Shown here piece by piece: positions 54,891 to 64,000 of a stretch of 64,000 bases of DNA (position 1 is the stretch's first letter; every line of letters starts with the position of its first letter). The stretch comes from Pollenia angustigena (lineage: Eukaryota > Arthropoda > Insecta > Diptera > Polleniidae). Both the position numbers and the translations under genes were made by a program. The notes under the pieces are model-generated. The model was not told the origin of the DNA, searched no databases, and saw only the letters and a program-made list of their open reading frames with translations. The DNA lies in NCBI GenBank assembly GCA_930367215.1, contig OV884059.1:20918945-20982944 (forward strand), written 5' to 3'.

Positions 54891-56935
54891 TAATGATTTC
54901 ATTACAAATTTAGTTTTATTTATCTATATATATAAAAATGAAAAATGTTTGTATGTTTGTGTGTTTGTTTGTTTGTTGGCTTATAGACTCCGAAACTACT
55001 GAACCGATTTTCCTGAAATTTTTACAGTAACATCACGTGAGCCCTAAAAATAAAATAGGCTACTTATTTTTTCGATAGGGGCAGGGGAATTGGTACCCCC
55101 CATAGGATGCCAATATTTATTATCGCATATCTTAAGAGCCGCTGGACGCATTTTGCTGTACTTTTTGTAGTAGGATCTTCTGAGCCTCGAAATTGAAATA
55201 AAATAGCAGCGGGGGTATTTGAATCCCCCATAGGACGCCAATGTTTAACATCGCATATCTTAAGAGCTGTTATAGTGAGAATGTTCAAACTTTCTAGAAG
55301 TCACTCTTATGGTATACTACACTTTTGAAAATAAAAATAAAGCGGGTAGGCGCAGGGGGGGAAATACCTCCCATAGGATGCATACATTAAATATCGCTCA
55401 ACTGAAGAACTATTAAAGGGAGAGTCTTCAAACGTGGTTTAAGCTACTATTATAGTAAACTATAAATTTTCAATATAAAAATGGGCGGGAGAGACAGGGG
55501 AGGAGCAGTACCCCTCATAGATAGAAATATTAACAAGAGCCACTGCACGCATTTTGTTGAAATATTGGTAGTAGGATCTTCTAAGTCCCAAAATTGAAAT
55601 AAAGTAGCAGCGGGGGAAGTGGTTTTCCCCATAGGACGCCAATGTTTAATATCGCATATCTTAAGAACTGTTATAGTGAGAATGTTCAAACTTTGTAGAA
55701 GTCACTCATATGGTATACTACACTATTGAAAATAAAAATAAAGCGGATAGGCGCAGGGGGGGAAATACCTCCCATAGGATCCATACATTAAATATCGCTC
55801 AACTGAAGAACCATTAAAGGGAGGGTCTTCAAACGTAGTTAAAACTACTATTATGGCAAACTTTAAATTTCAATATAGTAATGGGCGGGGTAGACAGAGG
55901 AGGAGCAGTTTCCCTCATAGATAGAAATGTAATGAAGAGCCGCTGCAAGCAATTTGTTGAACTTTTGGTAGTAGGATCTTCTGAGCCCCAAAATTGAAGC
56001 AAAATAGCAGCGGGGGAAGTGTTAACCCCCATAGGACGCCAATGTTTAATATCGGATATCTTAAAAACTGTTATAGTGAGAATGTTCAAACTTTGTAGAA
56101 GTCACAGTTATGGTATACTACACTTTTGAAAACAGAAATAAAGCGGGTATGCGCAGGGGGAAATATCTTCCATAGGATGCATATATTCAATATCGCTCAA
56201 CTTAAGAACTATTGAAGGCAGAGTCTTCAAACGTGGTTAAAGCTTCTATTATGGTAAACTATAAATGTCAATATAGAAATGGGCGGGGTAGCCAGAGGAG
56301 GAGCAGTACCACTCATAGATAGCATTATTAATAAGAGCCGCTGCAAGCATTTTGTTGAACTTTTGGTAGTAGGATCATCTGAGCCCCAAAATTGAAACCC
56401 CCATAGGACGCCAATGTTAAATATCGCATATCTTAAGAACTGTTAAAGTAAGAATGTTCAAACTTAGTAGAAGTCACTCCTATGGTATACTACACTTTTG
56501 AAAATAAAAATAAAGCGGGAATGCGCAGGGGAAAAAACATTCCATAGGATGCATATATTAAATATCTCTCAACTGAAGAAGTGGTTAAAGCAGTGTAGCG
56601 AAGCGCACCGGGTTAAGCTAGTATAGTAATACACAAAAGTAATCAAAATAAAGAAAGTTAGAGAAATATATATCGTTACCTACAATGTAAAAAGCCCTAA
56701 CTAACAAAAAAAAAATGTAAATGATTTTTTTAATTCATTATTTATTTTAAATCTATTTTTAATTTCATCACAAACTTAGTTTTATTTATATAGTTATATA
56801 CAAAAGTAATCAAAATAAAGAAAGCTAGACAAATGTATATCGTTACCTACAATGTAAAAAGCCCTAACTAACAAAAAATTTAAATGATTTTTTTAATTTT
56901 TAATTTATTATTTATTTTAAATCTACTTTTTAATT
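54891..56935. repeat. Tandem duplication (~190 bp) split by the Helitron
   Basis: Copy 1 is 54891-54922 plus 56622-56754. Copy 2 is about 56761-56930 and intact. The shared words AACTTAGTTTTATTTA, AAAAGTAATCAAAATAAAG and TATATCGTTACCTACAATG show it. It lies just beyond the transposase 3' end. Confidence 0.9.
54923..56621 (+). mobile_element. Non-autonomous Helitron
   Basis: Begins TCTATATATATAAAAATG and ends GGGTTAAGCTAG, inserted exactly between A (54922) and T (56622) without duplication. These are the hallmarks of Helitrons, rolling-circle transposons. A GC-rich stretch GTAGCGAAGCGCACCGGG lies 5 bases before CTAG. The interior is four diverged ~400-bp units, marked by ATAGGACGCCAATGTT at about 55230, 55633, 56032 and 56403. 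No Rep/helicase ORF. Confidence 0.93.
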
Positions 56936-56937
56936 TA

Positions 56938-58797
56938 TTATTCTAAAAGAGCCTTAACTTCGTCGCTTATATCACTATGCTTTTTCTGGCTAAATGAAGG
57001 AGTCAAGTGTGAGATCATGGGATCTGATGTTACCATCATTCGGTGCATAATATCTTCGTTCGTGGCAATTCGACTGCATTTTCTGGAGTGTCTAAGGCGA
57101 TATTTTTTATAGTCTTTGTTACGACTTTCCTGAGCCTCTTCGGATAATAAGCCTACAGGAAAAATATACACTTTTCAATTATATATTTTCCATGAATCAG
57201 AATTTTGTGGAGTGTTGGTGGCATATTGTACCACTCGTACAGTGCAACAAACTTTTTTGCCGTCTCCAGACAAAAATCACCAAATTTTTTCGGATCTAGT
57301 GCCTCGGTAATGGTTATAGCTTCGAGAATTGTTGAAAACCTCTTGATTATGTCTTCATCTAGACCCGTGATTTCGGAAATTAAAGCAGGATTAGCAAAGA
57401 ACCTTCGTGACGTATTTCCTGAATTTGTCGTACCAGAGCCTTGTTTAACAGTATCAACCTGTATTCCAATTTTCTCTTTAATTTCACGCTTTATCAAACA
57501 TTTTCGGGCTTCTCTTATCGGGCTTATTTGAGTCGACTCTTCCACGTTTAAATTCAAGATTGTAAGCTACATGCAAAAGACACTCCATCAGCTTAATACG
57601 CGCATGAAGTGGTGACATACCAAATTGCAGTGCTTGTTCATTTACGGGCATAGCTTGAACTTCTTCGATTTTATTCATCTTGGATGTTGTTGCTCCACAA
57701 ATAAAACAAGAAGATGCTGCTGGTGTCTCTGTTACTGATTGTGCTGTCTTGCCGTCAATCATTGTAAAATATAATTCATGTTTAACTTTAAAGTTACGAT
57801 TATTTACTGTTAACTCAAATTCTTTTAGTTGAGATATCTCCTCATCGACTCTTCTCTTTTCTTCTCGTATAACTTGAGGTGTCTCTTTAACGTACGCAAA
57901 CTGTAGTGTTCTACAATATTGTGTGGAAGAAGGTTTATTGTTGTTCCATACTAATTTATTTATGTCATCACTCAATGATAATTTTAGTGGTACAACTGAT
58001 GTCATATATAAATGAGAGTCAGAAATTTGATCATCTGAAAACCTCTGTTGGTATTCGCTTTGACCAGATGCCCCATCACATCCCCATTTATAGTACATTG
58101 TTAGATTTCCGCTTTCAATATTATTTATTTCCTTTACTGATTTGGTCTCTAGGACTCTTTTAGCAGTATGATCCAACAGATTTTGCAGAGGTACACTGCC
58201 TGAACTTTCAGTGATAGAAATTTCTAGAGGATAACTGTTAGTTTTTTCTTTCGTGAGTTGTTTGTATGGTACGAGTATGTTATATCCTTCATTTTGTAAC
58301 CAATGCATTAGATACTCGTATTTTTCTTTTGTAAGTTCAAGCTTTGTAAACATCCCCAAAGTTTTTAATGTACAAATTTTGTGGTTGGTTTTTGAAATAT
58401 TAGAAGAAAAATCAATTACTTCTTGAGGAAACATAGAACGTTCTTCATCCCTTTTGTATCGTTTGGCGCGATCACAGCACTCCTCAAACGATTTGCGGGG
58501 CCGACCAAGTGCAGAACTGGTAGAACATTCAGCCTCAGTAAACTTAATTGTAAATGTGCCTTCAAGCCAATTTACATTCTTTTTTTCAAATCGCGACTTC
58601 GTACGGTTAGAATCCTGCCATCTTTGTTTGAAGTTATAGTAAAAGTGTTTATATATTGTATCCAAAATTTCACATGCTCTAGTATCGTTTAAGCCAACGT
58701 GCAATTGTTGCAAAAACTGTTTTAATTTTGTTCTGTCTTTGTCAAATTCCAGAAGCTTCGAGCATAAAACCCCATGAGAAATAGAAAAACTTTCCAT
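56938..58797 (-). pseudogene. Transib transposase (RAG1-core relative), two frameshifts
   Basis: Three consecutive minus-strand frames cover about 620 codons: 58797-57484 (437 aa), 57557-57153 and 57171-56938. Frame 1 holds YYKWGCDGASGQSEYQQ (Asp241, matching RAG1 Asp600), FTMIDGKTAQ (Asp348, matching Asp708) and SCFICGA (Cys364/Cys367, the CxxC zinc pair), then SPLHARIKLMECLLHVAYNL. Frame 2 holds GSGTTNSGNTSRRFFANP and MPPTLHKILIHG (the HxxxxH zinc pair). Frame 3 holds FPVGLLSEEAQESRNKDYKK, with the Glu matching RAG1 Glu962. The first break is near 57505-57530. The second is a one-base gain in a T run near 57162. So all catalytic and zinc residues survive on a nearly full-length frame. The family cuts DNA by hairpin formation like RAG. 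Dead only by two indels unless these are assembly errors. Confidence 0.95.
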
Positions 58798-59641
58798 TGC
58801 CGTAAAACTCTTGGTCCTTAGTTTCAGTTATAATTAAATAATTTCGCGTTCGCCAGCACTTGTTGAATGACAAAAATCGATCAGTGAACACCTATAAATA
58901 CTACGTAAGTTTCAACATTTTACTGAAAGGTACTTATAAATTCGCGCATCTTTTAAGGGAGTCTATATACCTGTTTCGTGTGCGTTTAAAATTTTTCGAA
59001 ACGTTCTAAAACATGACCACTCATAAATGTGGGTGCAATTTGTGTAAAAAAATCATGCAGGTAGCCAACGAAAAAAACCCAAATAATTAAAAAAGTGCAC
59101 TTACCTTTTTTCCTTTCAATTTTCCACGCACATTTATTACCGCTTATTACTTTGCTACCGCAATCATAAAAATCAAATAACCTTTTGTTTATTGCTTTTT
59201 TTTTTTTTAATTCTGAGAATCATAAAAAAAGTCATAAATGTTTTTGCAAAGAATTTTGTGCATATCTCGAGCAAATTTTTGAAATGCATACCTTCACTTA
59301 ATTGTGAATAAAAGCGAAACGCGTTCATCGATTTTCATGATTTATGTCTCATTTTTTTCATAGGTTATGCGACTTTACGTGAAAGTAATAAAACTTGAAA
59401 CTTTTTTTTACTGTTTTGGATTTTTTATAAATTAAAAATAAAAAATTTAAATTTTTTGGGCAAAAAATATTTTTTTTCTTCATACATTTATTTATAACTG
59501 CGAAACTGTTGCTTATGTAGCAAAATGTTATATAAACAGATGAAAGTAATTGTAATTCTTGATTTTTCAAAATTTTTTTCAGCAAAATCCGACTAGTGGT
59601 TCTCGAGTTATGTTAAACAAAAGAGCCTTATCAGAATTGAG
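58798..59641. other. Transib 5' region
   Basis: Upstream of the minus-strand transposase start. Contains a possible splice donor (minus-strand GGTAAGTGC near 59103) and AT-rich sequence, no other ORF. Confidence 0.4.
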
Positions 59642-62600
59642 CAGAGTACCGAAACGCTCGCTCATTTTTCAGTCATGAGTGAGCGTGAAAAATTTTAAAT
59701 TGAACTGCTTCTTCACATTCATGAGCGTGAGGAAAAAAAATATTTTTAATTTCCTCATTCATGAAAAATGAGCAAACAAAAAAATTCATATATGAATTTG
59801 TCAGATATGAAAAATTTAAAAAAATTCACAGTCAAATTCCTCATAATGAAAAAAACGCGATTTGCCTGACCATTAACAGCGGGAAAATAAAGTTGTAAAG
59901 AGGCCTTAAAGAAGGCCTTTTTACCAATATTAAGTTTTCCAGTCGCATTCCAACTGTATTAGAACAACAAGGTTCTATCTTACACGTTGTTTAGGTGCAT
60001 ATAGATCCTTGTTGTCCTAAGGTCGCAAATTGTTGCTGCTAATAACGCGAAGTTAGTAAATTAATAACTAAACTTGCTACACATTCGAACATTACTCCTA
60101 ATAAAACGATTTCGACTGGCCTTATCTCAGAAAAGTTAATTTGAATTTGTAAAATATTTCATAAAACCCATTGTAAAACCCCTTTTCGAAGAAGGCAGAG
60201 CGGAATAAGTAAAAGTTTATTGAAAATCTAGTTGTAAACCTTCTTTAAGGCCTGAAAAGTCAAAGCCATCGCAATTTTTCCCGCTAGCCAGCACGATAGC
60301 CTGTTTGTGTCTTGTAAAATTATTTGTTGGCTGGTAAACTAAAATGTGTTTTTTTTATTTTGTGATGCCTCTAAAAGGGTCTGTTTTTTTTCGTTTAAAA
60401 GACATAAAGGCAAAAAAATATTGAAAAAAAAATTACTACCTGCAAGAACTGAAGACATGTATTTGGTCTCGTGAAAAAAATTTTGTTTGTGGTCCAAGCG
60501 CAACGGTATTGAAAACACTACATTGAATTTACAATAACTGGCATAATTTGGCGCGAAACAATAAAATTGCATTAATGCAACAATAAAACCAATTTTCTTA
60601 CTCATCAACCATACTTACTGTCGCTTTGCTTGTGGCGAAACAAGACTTTGTTAGTGTTTTCCTTATAACTTTACCTACGTAAGAAAACTGTTTTCAGCAA
60701 TAAAAACCCATCGTCGCGATTGGAACAGAAACCAAAATATTTTTACAAACACAAAATACCAACAACTTCTTGTGTCTATTTTTTTCTCAATAATTTCTGC
60801 ATAAAGGTACAACGTCTTTTTAACGAAAGAAAAAGTGACCCTTTTTAAAGGCACCAAAGAATTGTTTACACAAACAAAAAACATATCGTTAGGTTAAAAA
60901 TTATTAGAAAATTTTAAATTGAATTTTTTTGTTGATTACGATTCACATCAAATATTTTTACAAAATTTTAAACTGCAACCTAAAAAAATATCCAAGTTAA
61001 TTACAAAATTAAAAATTAGGTTTCATAAAAATATAATTTTTTTTTAACAACATAATGTATAATCACACTCAAGAAAAAAATTAGCAAAGTTTTTAATTCT
61101 TTTTATAAGAACACATTAATATTTTTAAACGTCAAAACTGGGTAATTAGTTTTATAACTGTTACCAGGGTATTAGTGGAATTAGTGATCAGACTAAAAAT
61201 TATTGCAGAAGAAAAAGTAATAAAAGTGCTGTAAAATGATAAAAGCCGTCTCCATATAGGACTGTCAAAAATTTTGAAATTTTGCAGCCTACCCCATTGC
61301 ACTTCCAAACGCTTAAAATTTCTAAGAATAAATGGCAACATCTGCAGGTCCTCAGATTTTTGTTTCCATCAGACTGTCATCATTATTATGATAGTATCCT
61401 TATGAGTTAAAATTGTTATTGATAATTTTCATGTTGTAAAATTCCTTTCTTTATAATAATAATTTAATGAAAAATTAAATTTGATGAACTTAAGCCTGAT
61501 TAAAAATATTAAAATTTGGATTTAAAACCCAAAAATAGTTCGACAAAAAAAAACCACGATACTAATTATTCAAAAAAAATATTTTTATTAGTTTATTTAA
61601 AATAATCTGTTTTTTATTAGGATTGCATTCTTCCAAGTGGCCCTTCATCAATATCCTGAAAAAGACAGTTATTCTTAATTTTTGGAATAATTGCCTTTTT
61701 TATTTTTTTCTAAAGTAGTGGAATATAGACTGTTTAGCTTTATTTTGTGTTAATCCTTTAGAATTATTAAATTGTAATCATATCTTTCTTTGGAGAAGTA
61801 CTACTTTGTCCAACATTTAATATGCTATCAACACTACGCTTTCCTTCTTCTTATTATTTTTCAGAAATCACCTAATTAAAATTTACTTTTTGCAACGTAC
61901 ATAGCGTTGTTAGAATGCGATACGGAGTTCTTTTGAAATAATTCGATATATACATGTTATGTTATATGAGTCAAATTTTTATTTGCTAAATTTGTTCATT
62001 GTAAAAAAAATAATTTTACTTTTTAATTAGAATGAAAAATATGGCTTTTTAAAATCAAATCATAGCTAAATTAAATTAAGATACATTTTCTAATTTAAAC
62101 CACTACTTATTAGTAAAAAAATCAATAAAAAATTATCATAGCTATTTAATTATTTAATATTTTAAATGTTTGTTTTACTTAATACTAATATGTATACTTT
62201 CGTTGATGATACGTCTTTTTGTTTCTGAAAATTACAAATTTATATAACGCAACATACACAACTTAAAAAATAATAATAATCGCATTTTTAGCTGAAATAT
62301 TTAAAATTGCTAATAAATCTCATAAACATTTTACAAAGTTGTCTGCTTTGCATGTAAAATTATGAAATGTGATGTTACATTATTCTGCATTCAAGATGAC
62401 GGACGATATGTGCAGTTCTTTTAATTTTTTTTCAATAATGTTTTCTTACAAAAAATCCAACAGACACTTCGGCTGGTTGCCTATACCAAAAATATTTTAC
62501 ACAAACAAATACACACAGTCATTTCGAGCTGTGGTCATGCAAACTGTCAAGCAACAACAACATTACTAGTGAGGATCGTTTCTAAAACTTTTTTTTTCCT

Positions 62601-62784
62601 CATTTTTCATGACTGAAGAAAGGCAAAATTGGATTTTTCCTCAAAAACATGAATGAATTTGGCGAAATATTAACAATTCATTCATGACTGTGAAAAAAAG
62701 TTACATATTTTACATTTTTCATTTATGAAAAAATTCAAGAATGGTTGAATATGAGCGTTCACATTTGAATTTCTCTGAACTCTG
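59642..62784. mobile_element. hAT element inside Transib (hAT-B)
   Basis: Exact 8-bp TSD GAATTGAG (59634-59641, 62785-62792). Ends CAGAGTACC and inverse of CAGAGTTCA: six matching terminal bases, then diverged, but both subterminal regions are full of TCATTTTTCATGA-like words. No transposase frame in 3.1 kb. Contains the MITE 59878-60285 and unassigned AT-rich DNA to 62560. Confidence 0.8.
59878..60285. mobile_element. Inverted-repeat MITE inside hAT-B
   Basis: AGCGGGAAAATAA...GAGGCCTTAAAGAAGG at the left and its imperfect inverse (CCTTCTTTAAGGCC...TTTTTCCCGCT) at the right. No TSD assigned. Confidence 0.6.
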
Positions 62785-62792
62785 GAATTGAG

Positions 62793-63330
62793 TCCCGAAT
62801 CAATCAGCTGAAAAATGTTGTACTGTGTAATGCAAAAACTTGAGAGGTGGCACCTGGTGGCACATGAAATTGATTAATAATGTTAAAACAGATATAAGAC
62901 AATGTATTCGGTGTGATTTCAAACTGAGGAAAAGTAAAGAAAAAATTCCAGGTCCAAATGTTTGGAGAAAAATGGGATTTTTGTTATATGCCCATAAAAA
63001 TACAAAAAAAAAAAAAACTTAAGTCTGCAGATTTTTTTTTTCAATTTTAGTATACTGAAATATACTACTTTAAATAGAAAAAAAAGAAAAACGTTAGCTC
63101 ACATAGTAAAATAATATTCGTATTTAAATTCTTAGGTTTAAATTAAGTTGGTTCGGTAAAACACACAAGTTCTGAGTTTGAGACGGATATAAAAAAAAAA
63201 CTGGCAGTCAGATCGGAGTAAATCTGTTTGATTTGATTGTACCATTTAGTCTAAAATTGCAACATATCACTGCATATTGCTTGAAGACTATGTTGACAAT
63301 TTGACCGTTTTCCGCGAAATCCCCAGTGTG
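62793..63330. other. Transib 5' terminal region
   Basis: Continues the Transib to its end. A 60-codon open frame at 62840-63022 is of unknown meaning. The last 14 bases are the TIR. Confidence 0.5.
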
Positions 63331-63495
63331 CGCCGTTGCCTTTTTCAATATTGGAGGTATATAATATTCGGCACAGCCGAATGCAACTTATTTTGTGTTT
63401 AATTAAATTGTAAAAATGGCTTAGTGCTTTTCAATGCTTTTTTTAAATTTTAAAGTGCTTTTTGCTCTCAAAAAGTTGGCATCACTGTTTGTAAC

Positions 63496-64000
63496 GACAC
63501 ATTAGCTCTGTTTCTTTAGTTTTTGGGTAAAGTTCGTGAAAATGAGAGCCAGCATAAATTTCTCCCATAAAGAGACAAAACTACACAAAAGTACGGGAAC
63601 AGAAAAAACCAAATTTTAAGCACAAAATAAAAAAGTCATTGTTTTGACAGTTCTTAAAAAACAATTAAAGTTAATGCCACTTTTGAAAAATTGTATATTG
63701 TCTGCAAAAATAAACTAATTTTACCAAAAATAAACTAATTTTACCAAAAATTAAACAAAACAAACACTTTTACAATAACTACCATTATGTTTTCCTAATA
63801 TTTCAACATAAAACTTTATATTTAAGTACATTATTTTACTCCACAGCACTTTTTCCAAAATTTTGTTCATGATTTTTATACCCTCCACCACAATTAGTTG
63901 TGAAGAGGGTATATTCAGTTTGTCATTCCGTGTGAAACTTTTTTACTATTCATCTCAGACCCTATAAAGTATATATATTCTGGGTCCTTGAGTAATTTTA
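63496..64000. other. Intron DNA at the window edge
   Basis: 63520-63610 matches 30320-30400 (TTTTTGGGTAAAGTTCG, AAAATGAGAG), the MITE family targeted by hAT copy A. From 63877, TTTTTATACCCTCCACCAC begins a dispersed repeat also seen at 42748, cut by the window edge. Confidence 0.55.

Larger units (their letters stand above)
54836..63330 (-). mobile_element. Transib DNA transposon, interrupted by Helitron and hAT
   Basis: TIRs CACACTGGGGATTT and inverse, with exact 5-bp GC-only TSD CGCCG (54831-54835, 63331-63335), the duplication length expected for Transib. Uninterrupted hAT target sequence is seen in copies A and B as GGCGACGGCGTTGATGG-like sequence. The minus-strand transposase is at 56938-58797. 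Subtracting the Helitron (1,699 bp) and hAT-B (3,143 bp plus TSD) leaves about 3.6 kb. On the minus strand, GGAAAAAAGGTAAGTGCAC near 59092-59110 could be a donor of a 5' intron. Confidence 0.93.
53846..63487 (+). mobile_element. hAT element copy C, host of a Transib nest
   Basis: Ends CAGCTATGCCAACTTAG and AAAAGTTGGCATCACTG, exact 8-bp TSD TTTGTAAC (53838-53845, 63488-63495). It is inverted relative to copies A and B and faces copy B across 63 bp. Without the Transib and its TSD copy it is about 1.1 kb. It keeps the transposase C-terminus at 54391-54740. Confidence 0.92.

Noticed and set aside
55044..56089. Several minus-strand frames of 60-86 codons with a shared start (MNILTITVLKICDIKHWRPMG)
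   Set aside because: They are repeated because the Helitron interior is repeated. They have no known domain, and the frame varies between units.
57205..58692. Plus-strand frames of 61-108 codons across the Transib transposase
   Set aside because: They are opposite-strand shadows of the clear minus-strand transposase reading.

Overview
This is a window of AT-rich animal nuclear DNA. Two split genes with fly-like protein sequence and a very dense load of DNA transposons, MITEs and retroelement fragments point to a higher dipteran (brachyceran, possibly calyptrate) genome. The species was not established. There are no bacterial-type operons, tRNAs, rRNAs or CRISPR arrays that I can see.

Host genes. 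(1) A fizzy-related/Cdh1 orthologue (fzr, also called rap in Drosophila) runs on the + strand. Its last four coding exons lie at 9918-14357 and cover the seven-bladed WD40 propeller and the C-terminal Ile-Arg tail. The N-terminal exons were not found and probably lie upstream of the window. (2) A secreted 5'-nucleotidase family gene starts at 34366 (signal peptide and first metal-binding motif). It splices over a 13.3 kb intron to an exon at 47752-47977, and the rest of the gene lies beyond the window or is not recognisable.

Layout. 1-2302: five exact 383-bp tandem units that end in an inverted fragment and abut half of a hAT MITE. 2303-9900: pogo-like and hAT MITEs. 9918-14357: fzr, with a MITE-filled third intron. 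14358-34365: intergenic DNA made largely of nested MITEs (hAT, piggyBac-like, PIF/Harbinger-like and mariner-derived), most bounded by target-site duplications (TSDs) visible here. 34366-47977: the nucleotidase, whose first intron holds a Tigger-like relic, two jockey-type LINE fragments, a hAT element with a transposase relic, a Tc1/mariner element, a Penelope-like fragment and a 1.2 kb palindrome. 47978-64000: presumed second intron, with more of the same.

The most notable object is a nest at 53846-63487. A hAT element (8-bp TSD TTTGTAAC) contains a Transib element (5-bp TSD CGCCG). The Transib in turn contains a Helitron (54923-56621, A|T insertion) and a second hAT (59642-62784, TSD GAATTGAG). 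The Transib transposase is nearly complete, broken by two small frameshifts, and keeps the RAG1-core signature: both Asp, the CxxC and HxxxxH zinc ligands, and the Glu. Its ends start with the RSS-like heptamer CACACTG. Several insertions can be ordered in time because an uninterrupted paralogous copy of the target is present elsewhere in the same window.
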